Shown piece by piece: positions 1 to 12,648 of a stretch of 64,000 bases of DNA. A program made the translations under genes and the position numbers. Positions within the stretch are counted from its first letter, which is position 1; every line of letters starts with the position of its first letter. The notes beneath the pieces were generated by a model that had not been told where the DNA came from, did no database searches, and was given only the letters and a program-made list of their open reading frames with translations. The stretch comes from Mermis nigrescens (taxonomy: Eukaryota; Nematoda; Enoplea; Mermithida; Mermithidae): positions 2,119,634-2,183,633 of the forward strand of contig JAVLUZ010000154.1 in assembly GCA_036768485.1 (NCBI GenBank), given 5' to 3'.

Positions 1-216
1 CGTGCGTCTTGTGTCGGATATCCTGGCTCTTAGCCATCCAAATTTGGTTGGAGGACTAAAATTTTCATCTCTGCTAGTAAGAGATAGGCAAAAGAAAGGT
101 TATATATTTCTAGCGTTTCCTTGCATACTCTATACGACAAAAAATCGGGAAAAAAATTAAAACATAAGTTTTTTAAATCATGCGTGTTAATTGAACAAAA
201 TATAATATAAAGAAGT
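1..216. other. Non-coding DNA, no gene seen
   Basis: There is no coding signal here. Around positions 62-77 the sequence reads as the inverted complement of CAGAGATGAAAA, which matches the ends of the element at 25618-26684, so this may be one end of another copy cut by the window edge. Confidence 0.4.
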
Positions 217-611
217 ATAGTATACAATTTACCCCCAGCGTTTTTAGCCGATCCATATAAGCTACAGTAACCAAACTGTACAAGGAGATAGCTATAAGCC
301 TATTGCAATAATCTGGCAAAATTGAAAAATAGTAAACGATTTGGTGGGTTTCAAACAAAGCAGTTTTTTGTAACTCAATCAACATCCTACATTAAAAAAA
401 GTAAGTTTAAAAAAAAGTTAATTTAAAGTAAGTTTAAAGTGAAGTAAAGTAAGTTTTTTTTAAATTTTCTCGTAAAGCAGCAAGTTTACACCGTGAGTTA
501 ATCAATTTTGCCAGATTAGTACAATAGGCTTATAGCTATCTCCTTGTAAAGTTTGGTTACTGTCGCTTATATGGATCGGCTAAAAAACGCTGGGGTAAAT
601 TGTATACTAGA
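217..611. mobile_element. Foldback (inverted-repeat) MITE
   Basis: Two arms of about 110 bp, at roughly 217-325 and 497-611, are inverted copies of each other. Both carry the GTATACAATTTACCCC terminus and the blocks containing GATCCATATAAGC and GGAGATAGCTATAAGCC. The A-rich middle is not shared. A shorter relative with the same ends lies at 4210-4327. No transposase is present, so mobility would depend on enzymes encoded elsewhere. The superfamily is unassigned because I see no clear target duplication. Confidence 0.75.
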
Positions 612-1740
612 TCCCGGAAAATCTATAATATTAATTTCGAGTTGTGTGTAAGTGTGTGTGTGCGTGAGGCAAAAAAGTTTTTACTGGATAATTTTGTGAT
701 ATTTATTTTTTCACTCAATGGGTATTCTCGGGCGCTAATTACAATTTTTTGATTAAAATGGCTCGATCGGACTCGCTGAAACCCGGAAACTACGGATTTA
801 TGTAAAAGGTTTTGGTAGCTCTAGCTGCTTATGCAATTGCCGCAGGGTGAAATTTTAAAGCCACCCTAGATCAACTTTTTATGCACTATCGACTGGTGTG
901 AACCACTTTACACTACAGTGTAAACTGATGTGATGCCGTAAGAAAAACGTGATTTACAAGTGTATTTTATCAAATATCTCAAATCGGAGCGGATAAATTT
1001 TTTTAAAGTTTTCACCAATTATTGGACATCTTATGACTGACCTTACTGTAGAATTTGAAGAAAATTCACGGATTGGTTTTTGAGGTACGGGAGCCCAAAG
1101 GTACCCTGATGCATAGCGTAAAATTTAGGTTTTTGTCTTTTTGCAGAAGCACAGATTGACTGTTGCTTCCAAAATTTGGCCCCTGGGGTTTCTGGGACCG
1201 CTGATTCCATATTCGCTACTTTAAATATACGATCTGGCATCATAAAACATGTATGAGACGGGCTGAAAGGAAATCACGTACAGGTACTTATAAACATGAT
1301 TAATCACTGAAAAGAGCTTGCACCAAGTCAAAATTTTTGACCTTGTAAACCAGCGCGCGTGAAATTTAATGCGAAGCAATCGAAAGCAGCAAACATGTGT
1401 TTTCGAAAAAAGCAGCAAACTGCGGCTTTCGAAAATACAAATCCAAATGTTTTTGCTTCTAGCGGCTAATTTAATATGCAACTTTTTGCATTTGTTTACA
1501 ATGAGGGCAAAGTTGAACATTGTACGCAGTTTTGCCGTTGAGTTGCCTCATAAAACGGAGGAACGAGGCAAAAGAAGACAGAGCAAAATGGTCGTTGCTT
1601 AATGGAAAGCACTCACAAAATGCACATAAAATAATAATTGAATTATAGATGTAGGTAGGTACTATAAATCTTGATCCTTCTATGCACAATTCGCAAATGA
1701 CCATAAACAATATGTACTGTAATTTTTATTCAATCGAGCA
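612..1740. other. Intergenic, no gene seen
   Basis: Short open frames occur on both strands, but none has a recognisable domain, codon pattern or splice-supported extension. A GTGTAAA motif of the kind seen throughout the window occurs near 915-925. Confidence 0.5.
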
Positions 1741-2084
1741 ATAAATGTGAATTGTGAAAGTTTGTTTGTCTGTATGTCTGTTTGTTCGAGGTTGGCTCCG
1801 GCTTCATAATAGTTGGTGGGCTGACGTTTTGACCCGAGGTCGGCCTACCGGGGAAGGATCTGTAGCGACATTAAAATTTGATCAACACCACCCAGTCACC
1901 CTATACAGGGGTGGAGCGGGAGGCAGCCCTATGCTTAAGCATAGCATTTTTTGGGACATGGCCGATTTTTCGCAAAATTTTGAAAAAGGAGCAAAACTCG
2001 GTTTACACTATTTTCGGGTTATGGTTTTTTCTGAATTTCGGGCGGGTCCGGACCCCCCAGTCCCCCACAGCTACATGCCTGGCT
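1741..2084 (+). repeat. Dispersed repeat fragment with family-E type end
   Basis: This relatively GC-rich block interrupts AT-rich DNA. Its right end (CCCACAGCTACATGCCTG near 2067-2084) matches the terminus of the 164-bp element at 36851-37014, which is flanked by 8-bp duplications. The left end is unclear; CAGGGG near 1904 is one possibility. The open frames across it are repeat translations. Confidence 0.45.
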
Positions 2085-2660
2085 ATAAGATAGGACATGA
2101 AATAAGATACCGTGTGCTACAAGATAAGCAATGCTATACAATAGGATGTGATAGATACCTGTGCTACAGGATAGGCAATGCTATAAGATAGGACGTGATA
2201 AAAGACACCCGTGCTACAAGATAGGTAATGCTATAAGATAGGACGTGATACAAGATACCCCGTGCTACAAGATAGGCAATGCTATAAGATAGGATGGGAT
2301 ATAAGATACTCTGTGCTACTGGATAGGCAATACTATAAGATGTGACGTGATATAAGATACCCCGTGCTACAAGATAGGCAATGCTATAAGATAGAACGTG
2401 ATAAAAGATACCCCGTGCTACAAGATAGGCAATGCTATAAGATAGGAAGTGATATAAGATACCCCGAGCTGCAAGATAGGCAATGCTATAAGATAGGATG
2501 GGATATAAGATACCCTGTGCTACGAGATAGGCAATGCTATAAGATAGGTGTGATATAGATACCCTGTCTGTGCCATAACATGCAGTGATATAAGATAGGA
2601 GATACCATCAGCTATAACATATGAGTGATATGAGATATCACGTGATATATGACACCCTTC
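2085..2660 (+). repeat. Minisatellite, about 57-60 bp unit
   Basis: About nine or ten imperfect head-to-tail copies are present. Each unit contains GCTACAAGATAGGCAATGCT followed by ATAAGATAGGACGTGATA. The units drift toward the right edge. Frames through the array encode a periodic DRQCYKIG-like peptide, which is a by-product of the repeat and not evidence of a gene. Confidence 0.9.
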
Positions 2661-3400
2661 GCTACAACAAACAAAAAATTTTTAAAACATCAAAAATATG
2701 GTTTGACTAAAAAAATTTTCCAAAACATCCTAAAACATCAAAAATATGGTTTGACGAAAAAAATTTTCCAAAACATCCCAAAACATCAAAAATATGGGTT
2801 TGATTAAACAAATTTCCAGAACATCCCAGAACATCAAAAGTGCTTCAAAGCATGGATGTGTCGATAATGTAAAAGTGCTTTAACATATCCTGTGCTGTAA
2901 GATAGGTGTCCCAAAACATCAAAAATATGGTGTGCACCAAAAAAATCTTTAAACATCCCAAAACATCAAAAAAATCGTTTTGACCAAAAAAATTTTTAAA
3001 CACCCTAAAACATCAAAAATATGGTTTTGACCAAAAAAAATTTTTAAACCTTCAAAAACATCAAAAGTATGGTTTTGGACCAGAAACGCTTTTTAATATT
3101 CCAAAACGTTAAAAATATGGTTATGATCAAACAAAATTTTTAAACATCCCAAACCATCTAATGGTATAATTTCCAGAACATCCCAGAACATCAAAAATAT
3201 GATTTAGGATAAAGAATTCTCAGAACCATTCTATAACGTCAAAAATATGGATTTAATCAAAGAAATGGTTGATAAAAGACAGTTTTAAAAAATTTAAAAA
3301 ATACAATATGGTTTTTACCAACAATTTTTTTAAAAAATATACAAAAACATCAAAAGTCCCGAAAAATAAAAAAATACAAGAGACATCTCAATCCCATACA
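2661..3400 (+). repeat. Degenerate tandem array, about 50-bp unit
   Basis: Imperfect units built on AAAACATCAAAAATATGG, then TTTGACCAAAAAAATTT and AAACATCCC, repeat across the stretch and decay rightward. The array abuts the minisatellite at 2085-2660, but its unit sequence is unrelated. Confidence 0.8.
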
Positions 3401-3418
3401 GTTATCAGGCCTAAGTTC

Positions 3419-3460
3419 AGCCCGGGCAACGCCGGGCAGCTCAGCTCAGCTATTATAATT
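3419..3460 (+). mobile_element. Possible Helitron-like 3' terminus
   Basis: CCCGGGCAACGCCGGG forms a GC-rich stem-loop and is followed by repeated CAGCT and an AT-rich target. The stem-loop plus a CT-rich end is typical of Helitron 3' termini, and CGGGCAACGCCGGG is common at arthropod Helitron ends as I recall them. No Rep/helicase frame and no 5' TC end were located, so this is a weak assignment. Confidence 0.35.
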
Positions 3461-3623
3461 CGAAAAAATAATAAAATCTATGTACGCATAAAATAATATG
3501 AAACAGAATATATAAGGCTTCGTGTCACAGACAAAAATATAAAAACCGCTCGCCGATCCATTGCAGAGTCATTCAATTTTTTATACTAATTACTGGTTAA
3601 GATATTATTTGTTTACAAACACT

Positions 3624-3659
3624 CTAGCAGATGGGGCAGCGAAGCGCCCCATTTGCTAG
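3624..3659. repeat. Near-perfect hairpin, possible Helitron 3' end
   Basis: An inverted repeat runs from CTAGCAGATGGGGC to GCCCCATTTGCTAG, with a 7-8 bp GC-rich stem closed by a short loop. It ends in CTAG before T, which fits the CTRR|T pattern of Helitron termini. It could equally be a short palindromic MITE. Confidence 0.4.
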
Positions 3660-4209
3660 TTTTATTAAATGTGTCAAACATTGTAAAGAAATTCGTATAA
3701 TATGCTAGATGTTCCGGTTTTTTGCCGTCCTTCGATAGACAGAATTATTTCTGCTGCAAAAAAAGTAAAAAATTTTCAACATTTTCAAAGGCTTTTTTAT
3801 AGAATAAAATCGCAAACTTAATGCAGAAATCGACACAAATCGCCAAGAAAACACGATCAACAAATCATTGCAAGAGCTAGAATGTCTTTGTTCGGTTCAT
3901 AAACTACTTGAAAAATCATGATTAAAATGGCTTAAATCATACGCATCGTTTCTTCATTGCGCCCAAATATTTTTTGACGACAGGGGGGCAGCCCACTCCT
4001 GAATCCTCCAAAGGAAAGAAGACATTTGTGGCGTGGGGAGCATGGGGGTTGACTACCTGACTGACCAATGACCACAGCAAAATGGCTACGATTCCGCAGC
4101 TATTTCGATTTGCCAGAAAAATCGTAGGGAGTACGTTATTTTAAGCGTTTTTAAACTAACTTGCTCAAAGCTGTCTAATTTTTCAGCGCTCCGCGCCAGA
4201 TGCTTCTTT

Positions 4210-4327
4210 GGATCTAGTATACAATTTACCCTAGTATACAATATAAAATTTATACAATTTTATTTAATTTACTGTAGCTTATATGGATCGGCTAAAAAAA
4301 GCTGGGGGTAAATTGTATACTAGATCC
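4210..4327. mobile_element. Short MITE related to 217-611
   Basis: About 118 bp bounded by inverted GGATCTAGTATACAATTTAC and its complement. The right half contains the same CTTATATGGATCGGCTAAAA block as the foldback at 217-611, so this looks like an internally deleted copy. Confidence 0.7.
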
Positions 4328-7159
4328 ATTTTCCGCCCTCCCCCTCCTCCTGTCAATCCTGAATCCGCCGCTGCTTTCTTCGAATTAATTACTTACTTCC
4401 TTAGTTACTGCTATACAGGTCTCACCTCAAATGCCCGGGAGAATGTAATGAAATAATAAGCCGAAAGATGACGGCTAGCCGATTTAGCTATAAGGAAAAA
4501 TGCCCTATAACAGTGAACTGAGTAACGTATGTACGTTACCTACCAATTTATTATATTCGGCCAACCAATCAGATTTATACAACACATATAACTGTTAACA
4601 CACCTAGTCTAAATTAAACTTAAGGATTTAGCAATAACAAAAATGTCATACTTTTTTCTTCTCAAGCATATCGACCTAACGCGTTAGGCATTCTTTATTG
4701 GCTTAGCATAAGGCTTAACGCGACATTTCGTAGCAAAGCAAACAGATAGCTGAGAGTCTGATTTAACTAAGCTAACTCAAGCAAAATTTTCAAGCAGCTG
4801 CACGCGATGAGCTATTAGGCTCCTGTTAAGTACTATTTGCTTCCTTCCAGATGTCCTTGCTCACAAAACAACTTATGATTTTCGTTAGCTTCTTAGCTTC
4901 AAACGGCATTTCCCTGTATGGTCAAAAACGTTTTAAAAATTAAGACGATGTAGACAAATAAAGAAGAGACCACATTCCCAATCTCCAGTTAACTTAATTT
5001 TTTGTGGTAAATGTACGGTAAAGTCAGATGGGGTATTTTGTTTATATGATTTTTGTTAGCTTCTTAGCTTCAAACGGCCGTAATAATTATATCTCTTGAT
5101 ATCACGATGCTCGCTTATATTTTGATCGATAAAAACACTACGAGTATTAGTTTTACATTCACTGCGCATAAAACATGCTGGATACGTTTTAAGAATTAAT
5201 GTATCGATTTGAATACACCACAGTATAGATAAGGGGAGTTCTTGACAACTTTTCTTACATATTATATTGTTTTGAATCTCACTCGCTTTTTTATCTCACG
5301 ATGCTCACTCATATTTTAAACGATAAAAAGCGATAACATTTACTGCCATAAAATATGCAATATCATCCGTTCACTGTGTCAACTTTGATAAATTATAGTC
5401 TAGATTATATTTGATGAATTATAGTTTTGAAATAGAGTTCTTTGGAGATCTTTTCCACATACATATATTCTTGTTTTTATTTGATTTATTTTTGTATTTA
5501 TTTTTATCTTGTCTTTATTTTATATTTTATACTTTTTCCATCTTTTGATTTCTCTTTCCTTCTATCTTTTGATGCAGTGAGAATGATTGTAAAATGAGCA
5601 AAATGTTGCTTGTGATCTGTAGAAAATTTGGCCACTCAAATGTTATCTTTCACAAATAATCTAAAAAATCTACTTGCGTTGACGATGTTTTTGTACAAAA
5701 GTCGACGTCTGCAACTCTGATTAACTTGCAGATTAATACTGTAAAAACGTTATCATATTCTGGGTTCTACATATATTTATTCACAAAACAGTCTCTTATA
5801 AATTGAAACATTCTCAACATTAATCTCTACCAGATCTTTCGGCTATCTTTTTGTAGCTCAGACTTGATAGCGATAAAAGCAAAAGTAAGCATGTATTGAC
5901 TGAGTGAAGTAAACATATACAAGTACACTCAGCATGCATCAAGCCTAGATTTGGCAGTTCAGGCGTTAAAAAATTGATTAAAATTTAAAAAAATAATACA
6001 TTAATTCTACGTTCGTCAATCTACTTCAATTTTGTGCTTGGCTGACAGATAATACTGATAGTGAACTATTTGTAAGTATGTGCGTATGGGTGGCAGGTGG
6101 TTTGAAGGGGGCAAAAATTTGTCAAAGGAGTCGAAAATGTTCGAAGTGTTACTATGAGAATTTAGGCATTGCCCGCCCTTGATTGAGTGCCGAGTTTGGG
6201 CGAAAAATCATCTCAACTTCCAATTGCTAGCGATATCAGTCCATCGACTGCATAATGTGCTGTAGATGATAAGGATTTTTCGCAAAGAACAAAGTCGAAA
6301 TTTTTAAAAAATATAAGATAATGATAAAGATAGAGGTAAAAAAATTTGGGAAGATTAAGATACTTTAAGCGCAAGACAAACGGATTCAAAAAAATGAGCG
6401 AGGTTCAGGACAAATCCCCAACAAATGTTGAAAAAATAGCACTTTGAATGTTGAATGGTAATGTTAAAATCAGAGCAAAGCAGTGTATTGGTTCCAAGTT
6501 TAGCCATAAAAACATCTAAGATGGAAGGAGGGGGCGCTTGGTATGGGCTTTAGACCTTCCCCGAGATGGTATACCTCAAAAATCGATAGAACGCCAGAAA
6601 TGAGTTCTTGGCATGTTTTTGGCTTTTAGCCAGTTTTACGCCTCTCGTACTCCTCCCAGACTTTGACTGCTGCCCGTGACTCGAAAATTTTGCAGAATTT
6701 ACCTCAGTTTACTAAGTGGCTTTCGCAATCGAATGCTACTATTAAAGGACACTGATCTAGTCTGTGTTATTAACTACACCTGCTTTACGTACCCTAGCAA
6801 TTATTAGATTCATTTGATGTGATTTCTAACTCTTATTTATGTTATTTTGTGAAAACTTTACTGAAGACTTACGATTTTTTCGTAAATGCTGGGTTTGAAT
6901 TGCTTCTTTTTTAATTAAAGATGAAAAAATGGGTTTCAAATAACGTTTGTGTGCAAAAAGCAATGGCTCAAATAAAAATGAATTAGTTGTGCAATAATGC
7001 AAGAAGACATATCGAAGCGAAGGTATTAATCATTCAACATTTAGTGAAAAAAAGATAAAATTAGGCACGCTCGGCGAAAAGTATCAAAAAAAACAAAAAT
7101 TTTTGGAAAAAGGCAAAACAATCTACTTACATATGTACCTGCATATGAAATATTTTCGT
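4328..7159. other. Intergenic, no gene seen
   Basis: AT-rich sequence without a supportable gene. A roughly 40-bp direct repeat containing GTTAGCTTCTTAGCTTCAAA occurs at about 4872-4914 and again at about 5048-5085. Nothing else is recognised. Confidence 0.5.
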
Positions 7160-7913
7160 ACTAGCAAAGCAAAATGCTTCGATGGAACAAAAAAGACGAA
7201 TATACATGGGATTGCGGATTATTAAGGATCTCAAAGGAGGGCACCTGCAAAAAGCTACCTATGAATATGCCTAAAGTCGAAAAAATCTGTTAAAAATCAG
7301 AATTTCTGTAAGCAACGCAAAAATTCAAATTATATTCTGCGGCCTCTGGAAAAAAGGGACCTTCTTTAAATAATTTTCAATGCTAGATAGTATAAATATC
7401 ACCTAGAATATACACTTTTTGTGTTTTTGTGGATTGCTTGCTAGTAACAACGCTGACTTGCTCCGTATCGTGATTGATAGAAAACTAACTGCAATTGCAT
7501 TTAGAGGTATCTTATTTTGTTACCATAAGCGTTTTACAGCAAGCAAACCTGGCGTCAATTGCTAAGTGCAACAAATCGTTGCGGGCAAGCAAGTACACCT
7601 ACATCAAGTCTGTTTCACGTAAAAATTCGCTCCTAGTTTACTCCGTCTAACTACTTTCCCATAGCTACTGCTAAGCTAACTTGCTGCTTTTTCCATCATT
7701 TTTTGATTCAATAGTCATTTAAATTTTCAGGCCGCAGAATGTACTTCGATCTTTTGCGTTGCTTAGAGAAAATCTGATTTTCAACAGATTTTTGCGACTT
7801 TAGGCATATACATAGGTAGTTTTTCCAGGTCCCCTCCTTTTACATCCTTAATAATCCTTAATCCCCAGTGTATTAGCCTTTTTTGTTCCATCGGAACATT
7901 TTTCTTTGCTAGT
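7160..7913. mobile_element. Foldback element with about 190-bp arms
   Basis: Inverted arms at about 7160-7345 and 7728-7913 start and end with CTAGCAAAG and its complement. They share internal blocks such as GGAACAAAAAAG, AAAGGAGGG and the junction GCAGAATATACTTC/GCGGCCT. TA sits immediately outside both ends, which would fit Tc1/mariner-type insertion. A second copy at 44417-45054 has the same arms and a different centre. No transposase is present. Confidence 0.8.
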
Positions 7914-9139
7914 ACCCTATTTTAAATTAGCACAATTCGGAAAAATATTGTTCTGAACATCATTATCTTTTTTCAAAGAATACAACCTTACCTTACTTGA
8001 ACCAATCGAATGTTTTCGGCCTAAACTTTACGGAACTTCTGGTGTAAAGAACATTTATGACACAATTTCTGAGAAAATCGACCATTACATATATAAGGTT
8101 GTCATAAGTAAAATATTGAAATATGTTGAAAATTAAGTATTTGACTCAGATTTTGTTGCTGAGTACGAATTTTATTTTGTTTTGCCTTTCAAAAACATGA
8201 TATATATTATCGTAATCCGTCAGCTAGTCGATAAAAATTCTTAAGATTTATGTCCAGACTTGTGTGAGATAGACCATAGATAATATTGGACCATATGACT
8301 TACGGAAATTCTTAAATGAGAGGGCAAGATTTTTTTCCAGTGTCATCAGTTGTGACACATATTATATTAAGCTTACAGTTTCCCATCAACAACTTTCAGA
8401 TGCTATAATTCATCAATTTTCTTATATATTTTATCATTCTCAAGGTCGTATAAGATAAAAGTTAGTCGCTGTATAATGTATGTATGTTGTTGTCACATCA
8501 AACATTAATGATGAAAGTGTATTAATTTTTTGCACTTTATTTTCTCGGCATACTTCTCGATTGACAAAACCTTAATAAGTTCTGCTTCCTAAATAATTTT
8601 CCATCATATACTGCAAAGATGCGTGAAGCCAGATGCAATGTATCATTTGTTTTGCTTCCATATCAATGATACTATATTAATTTTAGAATAAAATAAATGC
8701 TTCAATTATGCATATACGTGCATTGATAAAACCACTCATAGCTCGTGTTGCTGGCATGATTTTTCGTTTATTATCTGCGAACATGTGCAACACATAAAAA
8801 CACATTATCGCGTAAAAAATCTTTTGGTTTTCTTTGAGATTGATTGTATGACACTGATTTTTGTGCATAAAGTCCTACTTTCGCCTTGAAAAAAATTTTT
8901 AATCAAAATACAATATCTCGTGACATTACATTGTGAAAAGTAAAAAGAATAAAGTAAGGTTAAAATTAGGAAAAAAACCAATGGGATACTGTATCTTCAT
9001 GAATTTCCGGTTTTATGCAAAATAAATATCATTTTTGTATTAAGCGCCAAAAACTATTCTATATAGTAAATTTTCAGTTTATGCCAATTTTCCACTTATT
9101 ACATCGATGGTCGATTTTTTCATAAATTGTGCCTTTTAC
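7914..9139. other. Intergenic, no gene seen
   Basis: AT-rich, with short frames only. No repeat array, domain or RNA gene was recognised. Confidence 0.5.
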
Positions 9140-10795
9140 AGCTAGATTCGTAAGCCTGACGTTGCATGGAACATTTTGAGAAAAATAAGCTTCCGCAACA
9201 CTCTGAAACTAAAGTTAATTTTCAGTGCAAAAATTCTACACCTATAGGTCTGTAGTAGAAAACATATGATGTAATGAACGGCTTAACACGTGTTTTTCAT
9301 TTAGTAGGTAAAACAGATTTAATCTAGATGTGTTATTTGATCGTATATTATTGAGTTCGCATACATATAAGCTAAAAATAACTGTGAACGTGTTATTCAT
9401 CATAAGTTGCATATGTTTAAATGTATGTACGTGTCACTAGCATATCATATGAAGTTTAACTTTTCTGAAGAATAACAGCTAAACTTAGGATGTCGACATG
9501 ACTAAAAGCATTATACAAAAGCGAAAGCGACGCCCATGAGCTTACAGAGTAAATAGTTTCCTGCCTACATAGCAGCGATTTAACGATATCAAGCATCAAG
9601 CAAATAAGCTAACGTGCCGACATCCAGCGACTAACAAAATGTTAAGCAAGATAAGATGAAACACTACACTAAAATGAATCAAGAGCCCCGCCCGGGCCCT
9701 TTTTGTCTTATCTGTTTGTATGAAAGGTGATGGTTTCACAAATAAAACGGTCGTTACGGCAGTGCCTAGAGATATCTTACTCTTTACTCTAACCTAAATC
9801 GTTATAGCTATTTTCGCAAAAGCGCTTCCCTCGCACATTTAAAGAAGCACAAGATTTCGCATGAAGCCCAATCCCGTGAAAAGTGTAAAGAAAATATACA
9901 GTCAGATTCGTAATCCTGACCTTACGTTAAAAAATAACGATCTGGAAGTAAAATAAATTTGTAGTACAAATTTTACACATTAAGAGTAAATAAATTGTGC
10001 AAACTTTACACAACTACTTGGTGTAGAGACAAATAATAGTCAGATTCGCAATTCCGAAAAATTAAGCTTCCGCAATGCCCTGGAACTGAAGTTAATTTTC
10101 ATTGTAATGCTCACAAAACTACTGGGTGTATAGATATTTAATAATCAGATTAGTAATCCTGTCATTACGTGAACTTTTGTGAAAAAATATAATGTTTCAA
10201 AATGTTTTTGAAACAAAATGAATTTTTATTGTAAACTTTACACAAGTAATGGTTGCAACGGAGAATTTTTTGAAGGAAATTCAAGTCTCGGAATGCTCTG
10301 GATATAAAATATATTCTTAGTGAAAACCTAACACGTCAACATTAAATGAATAGTGTAAAATTTACACAACTACTGGTTGTATTGAAAAATAACAGTCAGA
10401 TTTGTAATTCTGACGTTAAATACAACATTTTTAAAAATGTTAAGCTTCCGCAATGCTCTAGAACTGAAATTAATTTTCAATGTAAACTTACACAACTACT
10501 GGGTGTACAGAAATTTAATAGCCAGATTTGAAATCCTGACATTACGAGAGCATTTTTAAAAAATGCAATGTTTTACAATGTTTTGGATGCAAAATGAATT
10601 TTCAGTGTAAACTTTGCACTTCTACAATAAATCAATGGTGTAACCTTCATGTGATAAATGAAAAGAAAACTAGCAGTCAGATTCATAATCCTGACGTCAC
10701 AGAGAACATTTTGAAATAATCAATGTTTCGCATCGCCCTGGGAGTGAAATGAATTTTCAGTGTAAACTTTACACCGTAAGAATCACTCAATATTT
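9140..10795. repeat. Degenerate tandem repeat family with GTGTAAA motifs
   Basis: About seven or eight imperfect units of roughly 110-165 bp. A unit contains GTCAGATTCGTAATCCTGAC, then AAGCTTCCGCAATGCTCTGG, then TTTTCAGTGTAAACTTTACA and a short ACTACTGGGTGTA linker. Units are clearest at 9900-10790 and looser at 9145-9260. The same unit reappears at 45640-45720 and 46110-46190. GTGTAAACTTTACAC is a near-palindrome. Confidence 0.75.
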
Positions 10796-10868
10796 GTCGT
10801 AATTAAACGCGCTGCGCGCGTGATCCTCGATGTTTAGTATACTTTTATACTTAGTATCGTGTCCCAAC

Positions 10869-11127
10869 CACACATGGGCGAAGGGTTTTCGGGGTGCGCA
10901 ATCCCAGAAGGCCGAATACTCCCCCAGAAACTAAAATCCTCCCAGAATTTAATTTTTGAATATTTTTGTTTTTTCCGCAATTTTGGGATGCCAATGAATA
11001 GTGCTCGATGAGAAACGTTGAAAAATGGTGTTTTTCGCCATACTACCATTTTTAAGACCGTTTTTGACCTTTACAAAATCTTTCATTTGCACCCTTTGCT
11101 TCAGAATTTCGGTGCTGCCCACCTATG
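10869..11127 (-). mobile_element. hAT-like MITE, family A (inverted copy)
   Basis: 259 bp from CACACATGGGCG to GCTGCCCACCTATG. It is flanked by GTCCCAAC (10861-10868) and GTCCCAAT (11128-11135), an 8-bp duplication with one mismatch. The interior matches other family-A copies: a G/C-run block near each end and a conserved core containing CGACGTTTCTCATCGAGCAC in the other orientation. The 8-bp duplication indicates hAT-type integration. No coding capacity. Confidence 0.85.
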
Positions 11128-11135
11128 GTCCCAAT

Positions 11136-11398
11136 TATACGTGGGCAGCAAGACAATTCTGGAGGGGGAGTGAATGATTTTTCAAAGGTCAAAAAATTGC
11201 CTCAAAAATGATGGTTTGGCGAAAAAACCATTTTCGACGTTTCTCATCGAGCACTATCCATTGGCATAAACAAATTCCGAGAAAAAACGAAATAAATTTT
11301 TAAAAATTGAATTCTGGGGGGGAGTATTTTGATTTCTGGGGAGTGTATTTTGGTTTCTCAAGGGTGCATACCCCTCAAACCCCCACGCCCAGGTGTGG
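11136..11398 (+). mobile_element. hAT-like MITE, family A
   Basis: 263 bp from TATACGTGGGCAGC to CCCAGGTGTG, followed by GTCCCAAC at 11399-11406. It sits directly beside the inverted copy at 10869-11127, and the two share the intervening GTCCCAAT, so three copies of one 8-bp target separate two elements. The second element therefore probably inserted at the duplicated target of the first. Confidence 0.85.
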
Positions 11399-11406
11399 TC
11401 CCAACC

Positions 11407-12648
11407 CATATCGGGAGGACAGACAAAAACCTAACAAAAAATCTTTTTCCATCCAAATGTTGGAACTTTGCACCTCCATAAATAAGTCAGCTTTGGGTGA
11501 AAAGAAACGCGATCAATTGCGTTGTGTAATCATCCACAAGAACTTTATTTTTAAAATACTTCGCACCATTCAATTCATAAGCGCAGTAGGTATTTACAGG
11601 CAAAAAATAGGCTAAAACGTTTTTTTCACCCCATAGTTTAAACTTTACGCCATTCTTGTTTTTGCATGGATATCCACCAGGCGCCAATTCTTATGCTTCG
11701 TAATAGTTTTTAAAGTTGCATCTCTTTCAAGAATAATTTTCACAGAAAATAACTTACATATTTTGTTAGAGCAAAAAGAATTGCACTAAATGAAAGTAAT
11801 AACTGCCACAGCATGTAAAGAAGGTGTAGCTTAATATTTACTAGGAGTTTTTGCTTTGATGGTGTTTTTCGACTGCAAAACCATGATGGTAAACGGAGGG
11901 TTAACCTCCCAGAAAGGCTACTAACCCCTAATAGCATTGACCCCATCCCATCATAGTCAATTTTCGGAAAAAATCGTATGGTTAAAGCGTTAATAGCCAG
12001 CTTTCGATTCGAAATTCCAAATTCGCCACTTATGTACTGATTTTTTGAGTATTGCTCAAATTACTTCAATTTTTTAAAATTTTTTTCGGAATATATATCG
12101 TAGAAAGAACGAGCGTTGTCTGAAACGTCAAAAACAGTGTTTTTGACGTGTAGTCGTCTTTTTTAGCTCAAGGAGATACTTTTGAAAATATTTTGGCGCT
12201 GACCTCCCAGGATTTCTATGCTGTACATGAGGATGACTTTCAAGTTATCCACCTAATTAAAACCAATGATTCACCTACATATGTACATATTACGCATTAG
12301 CTTTAAAATTAGCTATATAGCTTTGGAAATTGGTTTTCCTGGTTCGAAAAATGTTTACCCAGCGACCAAATATACATTAAAGCGGAATCTTGGTCATATT
12401 CTTCCTCAGGTATTTTTGTAATTACCAAATAAAAATTTTCCCCTGAAATAATTCTTTTTTGTTCCGAGTTGTTGATGTGACAAACATCGATCTAATATAT
12501 CAGCAAAAATTAAAAAATAGATGCAAAGATTTCTGAAAACATTATATGTCAGGCTAAACTCGTGGCTGTAAACAACATTCTTAGACAAAAGCCGAATGTC
12601 GGGTCAAATTCGTGAAAGTTAGAAGAAGCGAGAAATTACAGATGTAAC
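11407..12648. other. Intergenic, no gene seen
   Basis: No coding or structural RNA signal was recognised. Part of this stretch (about 12010-12230) resembles the interior of family-B elements: the phrases CGTCAAAAACAGTGTTTTTG and ACCTCCCAGGATTTCTATGC are in the same order as in the copy at 42030-42426, so an old family-B copy may be present. Confidence 0.4.

Noticed and set aside
2085..2660. CRISPR-like array
   Set aside because: The whole unit repeats, with no variable spacers between constant repeats, and the DNA is from a eukaryote.
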